From positions 1-7,892 of the forward strand of contig CAZFIA010000175.1 in the NCBI GenBank assembly GCA_964519335.1: 7,892 nucleotides of DNA, read 5' to 3'. The stretch comes from JALZVT01 sp964519335 (lineage in GTDB: Bacteria; Pseudomonadota; Gammaproteobacteria; Pseudomonadales; Azotimanducaceae). Below are positions 1-7,730 of the stretch, one piece after another. The translations under genes and the position numbers were made by a program. The notes under the pieces are model-generated. The model did not search any database, was not told where the DNA came from, and worked only from the letters and a program-made list of their open reading frames with translations. Each line of letters opens with the position of its first letter. Position 1 is the stretch's first letter.

Positions 1-2709
1 CCCCGGCTGCGCTATAGGTTCTTCTGCCAACTCCGAAACCGAAATCGCAGATTCTTCTGATGCAAGAACGGTCACCCGGCCAGTTTCACCGTCGACCTTG
101 AGGCGCTCACCGGTTGCTATGGCTCTAGTGCAATTTTCTGCGCCTACTACAAATGGTATTCCCCACTCTCGAGCGAGTGTGCTCAGGTAGCTAGTGCGGC
201 CACCACACTCACATACAACAGCGCCTGCGAGCTGAATGGCTGGCGCCATGGTCGGCTCCGCCGTGCCTAATACCAGCACCTCACCGGGTGCAAAATGAGC
301 GAGTTCGCGTTCGTTGGTAACAATACGCGCGAATCCTTCGCTTATACCAGGCGCCGCGCCGCGTCCCTGCAGGATATCCAGCGTGGGGTGTTCTTGTGTT
401 GCTGAATACGCTTCTTCAACGGGCGGCAGTTCGAGTTCATGTGAGCTATGCCGCTTGTCGGCTGCTGCGTCGAAGCCGAGTGTCCAGCGCAGGGGTTGGG
501 CGCTGCGCTCAGCGTGTTGGTCTTTGGCTGCGGCGATGAGCGTTTCGGCATCGTCGGGCGAGAGTTGTCCGTTGTCGAGGTAAGTGATGTCGTTCCAGGT
601 GAGGAAAAACAGATCTCCGGCAGCACGCAGTTTTTTCTCGCGCAACAATCGATCTTCCAGAAGTAACATCTTTTTGCGCACCAGGAACAGCGCATGCGCC
701 GCATAGTGCTGGGTGTTGTCTCGCAGGCTCAGGTAATAGCGGATGCGCTGCACGAGATAATCGATAACTCCTCGTTGCCAGCGTTTGTTGAGCGCTTGAT
801 GAATGTCGTCGCGCGCCAGCAACTGCAAACGATAAGCCTCGTTTGCCCGCCGCTCGGCCGCAGGATTGCGCCAAGGGAGATCGTCTTTGAGTTCCGTAGA
901 ATCTTCGTGGCTGCGTCGAGAAGCAGCGCCAATCATGGCAAGCAGGGATTTTGGTTCTTCGAGCCAGCGGCTATTGGCAAATTCCAGCTCGCGAGCGCCC
1001 CGGTGCCCAAAACTCTTAACAAAAGTGCTGAATTCTTTGGCAAATGGACCACTGGCCTCGGGAGCGCTGATTAGTACTCTGTGCAGCAATGGCCCATCTA
1101 CTGGCGATTCGAACGCCGTGCTGAGTTGCGGCGTGTTGGCTACCAGCTGACCAAGCCCTGCGATATCAGAGCTCATTTTGTCGCTTAGCGTATCCGGGTT
1201 GTTGGCGCAAAGTTGTTGCAGGGTGGATCCGTCAAGTGCGCGGTGCGCCCAGCGCTTCACGAGCCGCTGCAATACCCTCTCGTAAATAAGGTGTCTGGAG
1301 GTGGTTAGGTTGAGTACAAACGGCAGGCGCCAGGGAGCTGAAAATGATGACGTGCCTCGAACCAGTCGATTGAAAAGCGCCCGCGCATCTAGTTCAGGAT
1401 TATTCGACTGATCTGTGGCGTAGCGCCAAAACCCCTCCACTTGTTCGTGATTTAGCGACCGTGAGCGCCACCAAAACGCTGCCGCCCAGGGCGAGCGAGA
1501 CAACCAGAAAGGCAAACAGCGCAGTAACTTTGTAAACCTAAAGCTTGCGTTAGACAGTGGTGTGCGATCAAGCAACCTGTCGGTGAGTTCATCCTCTGTG
1601 GTCGATAGCGGCAGGCGTTGGTTTAGTTTCGCAACGTCGAGGTAGATACGGCCGTGGATCATCTGTGCGAAGTCAGGCAGTGCGCTATGCAACAAGTCTT
1701 CGGTGAGTGGTGTAAACGGCTGTGCAAAATTCTCGAGCTGGGACAGGGAGATTACCCATTTACCCGCTGGCGTGTTCTCCGGCGCGAGCCGCGCGGCGGC
1801 AACGGGTCGGCTCTGAAGCAGCACTAGTTCATCGTCGGTGAACGCAAACTCTATGTCCTGTGTTCCCCCGAGTACTGTAGCGCAGCGTTTCGCAAGTGCG
1901 ACAACCTCTTTGAGTTGGCCGGCATCCAGCGTCCAGGCCAGGCGTTGTGTCTCATCCACCGATACTAAAAGACCAGAACCGTTGCCTTTGAATTGGTGTT
2001 GCTTGCGACCGCAGTCTTGTGAAATGACAGTCCCTTTGCTGTCGACCTGATAGCGATCCGGGTCGGATTGGCCAGTGACGAGAGTCCGGCCAAGCCCCCA
2101 GCAAGATTCTATTTTGTAGTTTTCGGACGTGCCTGCATGTAGCGTTCCAGCAAAGGTCGCCCCCGTCACTTTAGCCGCGACCATGGGTTGGACCAGCACA
2201 GCTCGATCTGCTGCACTCAACTCGATCCTTTTGTAGTGCAGGGCATCCGCAGTATCCCGGTTGCGTACAGGGGTGAGGTAGACCTGATCTGTTGGTGCGG
2301 ATGCGGCAGCAATTATGGCAACCGCCAGGGCGTCGCGCGGCACAAAGTACTCGCACTGGGTATCCCGAAGGTTCTGTTGGGCGGTGCGTTCGCCCTCAAT
2401 CGCTGAGGTGCGAATCGCGAAATTTGTGCAGTCCGGCCACAAGCTATCAATCTTGCTCTCAAGCGCTTCCAGCTGTTCTGGGTTGAAACTTCTGGCGGCG
2501 CGTAAACCTTTGCAAGTTTCTGCGCAGAGCACTACTCCTGGAGCGGCAGGAAGGCCGGCGGCATGCAGCTCGCCGAGTAGTGCAGCTTTGTTGCCGACGA
2601 CATTTTTATGCTCGCGCGTAACCTCGGCCAGATTGACTATGCCTTGAGGAATAGCCTTCGATGCGCGCGACTCAAGCTCGGCACTAGTTTGGGCGGTGAG
2701 ACCAGTCAC
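1..2709 (-). CDS. PEP-synthase / rifampin-phosphotransferase-like protein with catalytic His replaced by Tyr (3' end outside window)
   Basis: An uninterrupted frame of 903 codons runs from a GTG at 2709-2707 off the left edge. Domain order matches rifampin phosphotransferase and other PEP/pyruvate-binding dikinases. The N-terminal ATP-grasp part (about 35-305) has GNKAALLGEL (Lys41), AIRTSA (Arg100), LVQPMV (172-177), WGLG (204-207), DIEFA (Glu287) and LQSRP (Gln299, Arg301). The middle domain has a PFTPLT motif (331-336), FGHRGARE (567-574) and DLFFLTWND (699-707). A C-terminal swivelling domain (about 780-885) has GRGAAPG, then CGGRTSYLSTLAREWGIP. Known enzymes of this family move phosphate from ATP through a histidine in GGxxSH; here that residue is Tyr841 (codon 189-187). 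The ATP-side loop that usually reads SxAGQ is also unrecognisable, and GLGE is GLGR. Function is therefore uncertain: pseudoenzyme or altered chemistry. The GTG start is chosen because it overlaps the preceding stop (GTGA). A tail of about 20 residues follows the last domain and continues outside the window. Family assignment is firm; substrate is unknown. Confidence 0.88.
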   Translation of the reverse strand, partial: MTGLTAQTSAELESRASKAIPQGIVNLAEVTREHKNVVGNKAALLGELHAAGLPAAPGVVLCAETCKGLRAARSFNPEQLEALESKIDSLWPDCTNFAIRTSAIEGERTAQQNLRDTQCEYFVPRDALAVAIIAAASAPTDQVYLTPVRNRDTADALHYKRIELSAADRAVLVQPMVAAKVTGATFAGTLHAGTSENYKIESCWGLGRTLVTGQSDPDRYQVDSKGTVISQDCGRKQHQFKGNGSGLLVSVDETQRLAWTLDAGQLKEVVALAKRCATVLGGTQDIEFAFTDDELVLLQSRPVAAARLAPENTPAGKWVISLSQLENFAQPFTPLTEDLLHSALPDFAQMIHGRIYLDVAKLNQRLPLSTTEDELTDRLLDRTPLSNASFRFTKLLRCLPFWLSRSPWAAAFWWRSRSLNHEQVEGFWRYATDQSNNPELDARALFNRLVRGTSSFSAPWRLPFVLNLTTSRHLIYERVLQRLVKRWAHRALDGSTLQQLCANNPDTLSDKMSSDIAGLGQLVANTPQLSTAFESPVDGPLLHRVLISAPEASGPFAKEFSTFVKSFGHRGARELEFANSRWLEEPKSLLAMIGAASRRSHEDSTELKDDLPWRNPAAERRANEAYRLQLLARDDIHQALNKRWQRGVIDYLVQRIRYYLSLRDNTQHYAAHALFLVRKKMLLLEDRLLREKKLRAAGDLFFLTWNDITYLDNGQLSPDDAETLIAAAKDQHAERSAQPLRWTLGFDAAADKRHSSHELELPPVEEAYSATQEHPTLDILQGRGAAPGISEGFARIVTNERELAHFAPGEVLVLGTAEPTMAPAIQLAGAVVCECGGRTSYLSTLAREWGIPFVVGAENCTRAIATGERLKVDGETGRVTVLASEESAISVSELAEEPIAQPG
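2706..2709 (-). other. GTGA stop-start overlap, SnoaL-like gene to PEP-synthase-like gene
   Basis: The stop of the SnoaL-like gene (TGA, 2708-2706) overlaps a GTG at 2709-2707 that opens the 903-codon frame. No good Shine-Dalgarno or nearby in-frame ATG is visible, so coupled translation from the SnoaL-like gene is the simplest reading. Confidence 0.75.
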
Positions 2710-3128
2710 AGCGTAAATTGCGCTCGCCAGACGATACGGGGATTCTCGTGAGCAGCATTCACCAGCGTGTAAACCTCGAGCCCCTGCTCACAAAAGCTCT
2801 CAGGCGCCAGCGGCTTTCCTGCAGCAGTCTCAGCGCCGTGGAGTTTGTAGTCGATGTCGAAGCGCATGTGGGCTTTGGTTACAGACTGATTGGTGCTACC
2901 AAATGCCCAACTCGACAGCGCCGTCACGGCGAAGCGTTCCACGGTACAGGCGGCATGAAAGTCTTCGTAAGCGCTGCAAACAGCGCTACGACCCTCGATG
3001 GGTTCGCCGGCATCAGGCGGCAGCAAAATGACATCTGGATCATAAAGGGTGGCCAGCGCCGTGTAGTCCTGGCTTAGCCAGGACTCATTCAAGGTCTGCA
3101 GAAATTTTTCAACCTGCGCTGGGGTCAT
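2706..3128 (-). CDS. SnoaL/DUF4440-like (NTF2-fold) small protein
   Basis: A 140-residue protein whose N-terminal half resembles DUF4440/SgcJ-EcaC-type members of the NTF2-like superfamily. It opens with an amphipathic helix (TPAQVEKFLQTLNESWLSQD), then the typical stretch ALATLYDPDVILLPPDAGEPIEGRSAV (residues 24-50, quoted here in pieces: ALATLYDPDV, ILLPPDAGEP, IEGRSAV), and ends in a beta-strand-like RIVWRAQFTL. These proteins form small cone-shaped barrels and serve as isomerases, cyclases, hydrolases or simple ligand-binding proteins, so the fold does not give the reaction. No signal peptide or membrane segment is visible, so it is probably cytoplasmic. I use ATG at 3128; a TTG at 3146 in the same frame would add six residues. 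Neither start has a clear Shine-Dalgarno sequence. It follows the efflux permease by about 100 bases, and its stop overlaps the start of the PEP-synthase-like gene, which suggests that the two act together. Whether it is catalytic is unknown. Confidence 0.78.
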   Translation of the reverse strand: MTPAQVEKFLQTLNESWLSQDYTALATLYDPDVILLPPDAGEPIEGRSAVCSAYEDFHAACTVERFAVTALSSWAFGSTNQSVTKAHMRFDIDYKLHGAETAAGKPLAPESFCEQGLEVYTLVNAAHENPRIVWRAQFTL

Positions 3129-3229
3129 ACCGCCGAGGGCCCGCAATTTAGCGCGCGTAGCTTAGCATGTGTTTAGTAACTTGCTCGACCCTCTAGATCC
3201 GGCGGGTAGGTTCGATTTGGGGCGGTAAA
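3129..3229 (-). other. Short intergenic gap between permease and SnoaL-like gene; no terminator or clear promoter
   Basis: About 100 bases. I see no hairpin followed by a T-run in the direction of transcription, and no pair of -35/-10 hexamers with acceptable spacing. Readthrough from the pump genes is therefore plausible, but a weak or activator-dependent promoter cannot be excluded. Confidence 0.5.
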
Positions 3230-6200
3230 TCAGCCGGTTGGGGCGGACATTCCTTCCTCGGGTTCTGGGTCCTTGCCTGTGAGCCAGCTCCACCTTTTTA
3301 GTCCGTAGATTCGGGCGGGTCGCAAGATGCTCTTTAGCTGATGGGGCAGGGCGAGCATGGCTGGGGTGGCCACCAAAGTGAGCAGTGTAGAAAAGGTCAG
3401 GCCCGAGACGATGGCCTGAGACAACGGCACCCAGAATGAGGACAGCTGGCCGCCGTAGGTGATGGTTCGGGCGATGAAATCGATGCTGTAGTTGCTCGCT
3501 AGAGGCAATAGCCCAAAGACCGTGGTGACAGTAGTGAGCATGACAGGTCGCAGTCGCTGGGCGCCGGTACGAACGATGAGCTGAACGTAGTCGAGTTCCG
3601 GGTGCTCGCGCTTCAGGTGGTTGTAGGTGTCGATCAACACGATGTTGTTGTTCACCACTATGCCAGCCAGAGCAACTATGCCTACGCCCGTAAGAATTGC
3701 GCTGAAGGAGCTGTCGGTAATAAGCAAACCCAGCAACACGCCAGCAGTGGAAAGTACAACGGCGAAGAGAATTAGCACGGCCTGATAGAGGTTATTGAAC
3801 TGGGTAACCAGCAAAATAAACATGAGCAACAGGCTCATTGAGAAGGCCAGAAACACGAAAGCGTTTGCTTCTTCTTGTTCTTCGTTTTCTCCGCGGAAGG
3901 TGATGGTTAGTTGGGGATCCCAATCTTGCTCATCAACCCACGACTGTATTTTCTTGGTCATGTCGGATGCAATAACATCGGGTTGGACGTTTGCTAGCAA
4001 CACCTCGACAGGTGTACCGTCAATGCGCTCGTTTGTGTCGACGTTCGGTGTGGCTTTTCGGCTGACAAAATTGGTGATGGGTACCAGTCCCTGTGGCGTT
4101 GATACCCTTAGGCTGTCGAGTGCACCGACCCCTCGATCGCCGTACGGGAATCGTACGCGGATATCGACAGGTTCTTCAGCGTCATTCGGACGATATTCGC
4201 CCACCTTCACGCCGTTGGTAAGCAGCTGCACAGCGACCCCAACTTGCAGAACGTCTGCGCCATAGAGCGCTGCCTGAGCGCGATCGACGGACAGCTCCCA
4301 CTCTATGCCAGGTAATGAGCGCGAGTCGGAGATGTCGCGCAACTCGGGCAACGTGTTCATGTACTCACGAACAACGGTCACGGCGGGTTCGAGCAGGGCG
4401 CGGTTCTTGCTCGAAAACTGGATGCTGATGGGCTTGCCTACCCGCGGGCCTTGTTCCATTTCCTGCACTTCGACAGCGACACCAGGAATACCGGCTGTAC
4501 GTTCCCGAATTTCTTCGAGTATTGCGTTGCCGCCGCGATCTCGTTCGTTCTCGGCGTGCATCTCTAGAAAAGCGCCACCGATTCGATCCAGGTCGCGTGT
4601 GTAGAACCCTGGCGTTGTTGCGTAGGTATTTATTGCCTTAATGTCGGCGACCTGTAGTACGCGCTCTTCGACATCCAGAACCAGAGCATTGGTTTCTTCG
4701 ATCGACAGGTTGCCGCGAGACTTAATGTAAATCTGCGCGTACTGCGGTTCGGCCTCTGAGAAAAACACAGCGCCTTTGCCGAATTTTCCATAGGCCATGA
4801 AGCTTGCGACTATTATTGCCAGAGTAATCGCCATGGTGACGCCGGCGTAACGCGTCGCTACATTGAGCAGTTTGGCGTATAGCCCGGTCAGATTGCGCAG
4901 GCGAGTCGGGTCACCGTTTTCGAGCTCAGCAAGATTTGCGATGTGCTTTGCGTCTTTTACCTCAGCCTTACCGAACAAGGCGCCGAGCGTTGGGCAGAAC
5001 ACCAGAGCAAATAGCAGCGAACCCGACAACACGGTAAATACCGTGATTGGCAGATAGCTCATGAATTTGCCTGAAATGCCGGGCCAGAACATGAGCGGTA
5101 GGAAAGCCGCCAGAGTGGTAGCTACAGAGGCGGTAACCGGCCAGAACATTCGCTTGGCGGCAAGGGAATAAGCCGCGCGCGCGTCAAAGCCTTCCATCAT
5201 CTTTCGATCGGCGTATTCGGTCACCACAATGGCGCCATCGATCAGCATGCCGAGTCCGAGCAACATGCCAAACATCACCATGAAGTTAAACGTGAAGCCC
5301 AGCAGATAGATGAAGATGAGCGAAAACAGGAACGACACGGGTATGCCGAGGCCAACGATAAGGCCGCTGCGTAAGCCCATCGCTGCCACCACCAGCACCA
5401 TGACCAGAGCCAGAGCGGTCAGGATGTTGCCTTCGAGCTCACTCACCTGGGCCAGAGCAAACGGACCCTGGTCTGAGGTGTAGAACACCGACACGCTGGC
5501 CGGTAAGTTTTGCTTAAGTTTTTCGATGATTTCTTTTGCGTCATCGATAGTACTAATAGTGTTCGCTTTGGCGCGCTTCACAATTTGCAACGATATACCG
5601 CGCTTACCATTGATTCTTGCGTAGTTCGCCCGGTCTTTGAAGGTGCGTCGAACCGTTGCGACGTCACGCAGGGTCACCACGGTCTCGCCGGTGTTCTTTA
5701 CCGGCAAGTCAAAGATGTCGGTTGCCGTTTCGATAACGCTGGGTACCTTGATCGAAAATCGGCCTTCACCCTTGTCGATCGCTCCTGCGGGAATCAGCCG
5801 GTTGTTGCGCAGTACCGTGTTTATAAGCTGTTCGTTGGAGATGTTGTACGACTCGAGCTTGCCGGGGTCGATGATCGCTTCCAACAGTTCTTCTCGGGCC
5901 CCGTTCAGGTTAGCTTCGAGAACGCCGGGCAAGGTTTCCAGCTCTTGCTTGGCACGTCGGGCAGCGTTGTAGAGCACGCGTTCGGGAACGTCGTCGCCAG
6001 TGAAGTTCACTTGCAGCACCGGGAAGTCTGCGGTGGATTCTTCGTTGATGATTGGCTCTTCGGCGGTATCCGGCATCTCCGGGCGGGCGCGGTCAACAGC
6101 CTCACGCACATCAAGCAGGGCCTGGTCGAGGTCGTTGTCGACATCAAACTCTACGAGCATGGTGGCCGCACCTTCGCTGGCGTAGCCCTTTATTTCTTTA

Positions 6201-6433
6201 ACCCCGTCAAGCGAGCGCAGCTCAACTTCCATGGGCATAACCAGCAGGCGCTCTGCATCCTCTGGCGAAATACCCTCGTGAAATACGGTGATGACATAGA
6301 AAGGAACCTGAATGTAGGGGTCAGATTCAACGGGTATCGCCTGCCGCGCGATGATGCCGCTGGCCATCACCATAAACATCAGGAGCAGGGTGGTGCGATA
6401 TCGAGTTATCGCAGCATCGATCAGCGAATTCAC
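3230..6433 (-). CDS. RND efflux permease (AcrB-type, hydrophobe/amphiphile family)
   Basis: A full-length 1067-residue inner-membrane proton-driven efflux pump subunit. Hydropathy read by eye gives the RND plan. TM1 lies at about 14-31 and a large periplasmic loop at about 32-335. TM2-TM6 occupy about 336-487 and TM7 about 528-547. A second periplasmic loop spans about 548-856, and TM8-TM12 about 857-1030. TM4 carries GMLIDGAIVVTEYADRKM (Asp399), the site of the proton-carrying Asp pair of AcrB, but the second Asp is Gly400. TM10 reads GIVVNNNIVLID, so the AcrB Lys940 position is Asn (about 928). The TM11 arginine is kept (RLRPVML, Arg962). No CusA-like methionine set is apparent, so drugs, lipids or other amphiphiles are likelier substrates than metals; the actual substrate cannot be read. 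The start is GTG at 6433-6431, overlapping the adaptor stop. The protein ends in a short polar tail with EPEEG. It should trimerise and work with the adjacent adaptor and an outer-membrane channel not encoded here. Confidence 0.97.
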   Translation of the reverse strand: MNSLIDAAITRYRTTLLLMFMVMASGIIARQAIPVESDPYIQVPFYVITVFHEGISPEDAERLLVMPMEVELRSLDGVKEIKGYASEGAATMLVEFDVDNDLDQALLDVREAVDRARPEMPDTAEEPIINEESTADFPVLQVNFTGDDVPERVLYNAARRAKQELETLPGVLEANLNGAREELLEAIIDPGKLESYNISNEQLINTVLRNNRLIPAGAIDKGEGRFSIKVPSVIETATDIFDLPVKNTGETVVTLRDVATVRRTFKDRANYARINGKRGISLQIVKRAKANTISTIDDAKEIIEKLKQNLPASVSVFYTSDQGPFALAQVSELEGNILTALALVMVLVVAAMGLRSGLIVGLGIPVSFLFSLIFIYLLGFTFNFMVMFGMLLGLGMLIDGAIVVTEYADRKMMEGFDARAAYSLAAKRMFWPVTASVATTLAAFLPLMFWPGISGKFMSYLPITVFTVLSGSLLFALVFCPTLGALFGKAEVKDAKHIANLAELENGDPTRLRNLTGLYAKLLNVATRYAGVTMAITLAIIVASFMAYGKFGKGAVFFSEAEPQYAQIYIKSRGNLSIEETNALVLDVEERVLQVADIKAINTYATTPGFYTRDLDRIGGAFLEMHAENERDRGGNAILEEIRERTAGIPGVAVEVQEMEQGPRVGKPISIQFSSKNRALLEPAVTVVREYMNTLPELRDISDSRSLPGIEWELSVDRAQAALYGADVLQVGVAVQLLTNGVKVGEYRPNDAEEPVDIRVRFPYGDRGVGALDSLRVSTPQGLVPITNFVSRKATPNVDTNERIDGTPVEVLLANVQPDVIASDMTKKIQSWVDEQDWDPQLTITFRGENEEQEEANAFVFLAFSMSLLLMFILLVTQFNNLYQAVLILFAVVLSTAGVLLGLLITDSSFSAILTGVGIVALAGIVVNNNIVLIDTYNHLKREHPELDYVQLIVRTGAQRLRPVMLTTVTTVFGLLPLASNYSIDFIARTITYGGQLSSFWVPLSQAIVSGLTFSTLLTLVATPAMLALPHQLKSILRPARIYGLKRWSWLTGKDPEPEEGMSAPTG
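6430..6433 (-). other. GTGA stop-start overlap, adaptor to permease
   Basis: The adaptor stop TGA (6432-6430) shares two bases with the permease GTG start (6433-6431). There is no Shine-Dalgarno sequence before the GTG (the preceding bases are a GCC/GTC-rich run), so translation is probably coupled, keeping adaptor and permease amounts linked. Confidence 0.85.
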
Positions 6434-7674
6434 GAGGCGGCGACGACGCTGTTGTTAAGGGCGTCTGCCCCGGGTATGAGTTCGGGTATTGCTGGATCGC
6501 CTGGCTGTGAATTAGCGGGTTCCGGGGCTTTGCCGGACGTCGCGCTTTCTTCGGTGTCTTGGATGGGCCGGGAAGCAGGCATAGTGGGCCCTGCTTCGAA
6601 CACCGATTCTACGCGTTCCCCTGGCACTACCATTTCCTGGCCGACGGTAATAATCCGCGCCACGTCGGGTAAACCGGAAACCCAGGCACCTGAGCCTGAG
6701 TCGTTGATAATGACAATGTCGTTCCACTCAACTTCGTCGTCTTCGGACAGCGTGCGTATACCGATGTTGCCCTCGGTGTCGAGAGCGAGAAGTGCAGGAG
6801 AGATGAGGTGCGCCTGAACTTCGCCGACAGGCAGGCTGATTTGTGTGGTTAAACCTGAACGCACCGCATAGTCAGCATTGGGCACGGCGACTTCAAGCGA
6901 GTATGTGCGGGTGCTGCTATCGCTTTGACGGCCGATAAAAGTGATCTCACCGGTAAGCTCTTTGCCGTTTGTGAGCACCCCTTTTGCCTTGCCGCCCAGT
7001 TGTAACTGACCCACGTCGCGCTCAGATACTCGACCCACCAGTAACATGGGATCTAGATCAATGACGGTGGCGCACGGCGCTCCGGGCTGCAGGTAGTCAC
7101 CCACTTCGGCCTGAGTGTTTTCGACAATGCCATCGAACGGCGCGCGTAAATAGGTGCGATCGATTGCCAGCTTCGCGCGCTCGACGCCCGCCTGGGCAGA
7201 TGCCAGTCGCGCACGTGCGCGTGCAATGTCGGTTTCTGCCTGAAAGCCTTTTTGCATCAAACGCTGCGCGCCATCGTAATCGATGCGTGCTTGATTAAAG
7301 CCTTCGCGAGCCTCGGCAAGAGATGCCTTTCTGTCTTCCACCGCTAACCGGCACAGTAAGTCACCTTCGGCGACCCGGCTGCCTTTTTCTACCGGTCGTG
7401 CTTCAACGCGACCCTGAGTTTCGGCGCGAACATCAACGTTGCGTTTGTTTTCGGTGCGGCCGCGTACCGTGACCGTTGCGGTATATGACTGCGCCTGACT
7501 GATACGGGCACGCACCTTGGTGGGTGTCCTGTCTTCTTCGGCCGCGATGGATTCGTCTTTTTGGTCGGCGAGGGTAGCGTGGCGAACCGGCTCACCCTCA
7601 TCGATCTGGCCCGAAAAAAGCCACAGGCCGATGCCCAGGGCGATGATGGCGGCGATGATGTAGGTCTTGCGCAT
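6430..7674 (-). CDS. RND periplasmic adaptor (HlyD/AcrA-type membrane fusion protein)
   Basis: A 414-residue membrane fusion protein that bridges the RND permease to an outer-membrane channel. Residues 5-20 are a hydrophobic signal anchor (IIAAIIALGIGLWLF) with no lipobox cysteine, so it is probably held by its N-terminal helix and is not a lipoprotein. The first half of the barrel-sandwich (lipoyl-like) domain is at about 75-113 (GRVEARPVEKGSRVAEGDLL). An alpha-helical hairpin follows at about 115-172, and the second lipoyl half with LRAPFDGIVENTQAEVGDYL is at about 176-207. Beta-barrel and membrane-proximal regions continue to about 355. The last 60 residues are rich in Pro, Ala, Ser and Glu and look disordered, which is an extension beyond the usual fold. 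The ATG start at 7674 has an AGGA eight bases upstream. The stop overlaps the permease start (GTGA), fixing the pair as a coupled operon. The role is certain at family level; the substrate is unknown. Confidence 0.95.
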   Translation of the reverse strand: MRKTYIIAAIIALGIGLWLFSGQIDEGEPVRHATLADQKDESIAAEEDRTPTKVRARISQAQSYTATVTVRGRTENKRNVDVRAETQGRVEARPVEKGSRVAEGDLLCRLAVEDRKASLAEAREGFNQARIDYDGAQRLMQKGFQAETDIARARARLASAQAGVERAKLAIDRTYLRAPFDGIVENTQAEVGDYLQPGAPCATVIDLDPMLLVGRVSERDVGQLQLGGKAKGVLTNGKELTGEITFIGRQSDSSTRTYSLEVAVPNADYAVRSGLTTQISLPVGEVQAHLISPALLALDTEGNIGIRTLSEDDEVEWNDIVIINDSGSGAWVSGLPDVARIITVGQEMVVPGERVESVFEAGPTMPASRPIQDTEESATSGKAPEPANSQPGDPAIPELIPGADALNNSVVAAS

Positions 7675-7682
7675 GTGGTGCG

Positions 7683-7686
7683 TCCT
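7683..7686 (-). promoter_or_regulatory. Ribosome binding site of the RND adaptor
   Basis: AGGA on the minus strand with an eight-base spacer to the ATG at 7674. It is the only clear Shine-Dalgarno sequence in the window; the three downstream genes lack one. It supports this ATG over other in-frame starts. Confidence 0.6.
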
Positions 7687-7730
7687 GCTGACATGGGGTG
7701 GGACCAGATGCCCCCGAAAATCGAGCGCGT

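Noticed and set aside
314..1150. Several plus- and minus-strand open frames of 67-126 codons in the left third
   Set aside because: All overlap the 903-codon PEP-synthase-like frame, whose motifs line up from end to end. Their translations are Arg/Ser/Cys-rich shadow sequences.
1..2709. Frameshift or pseudogene as an explanation for the lost histidine
   Set aside because: The frame is open for all 903 codons and family motifs occur in order before and after Tyr841, so only a point substitution is needed.
3129..3229. Promoter for the SnoaL-like gene (TTACTA and TAAATT considered as hexamers)
   Set aside because: The spacing between candidate hexamers is wrong and matches are poor; not enough to annotate.
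5510..6817. Long plus-strand open frame of 435 codons antisense to the permease and adaptor
   Set aside because: It lies opposite two unmistakable RND genes, has no recognisable family or ribosome binding site, and its length is explained by the codon bias of the genes on the other strand.
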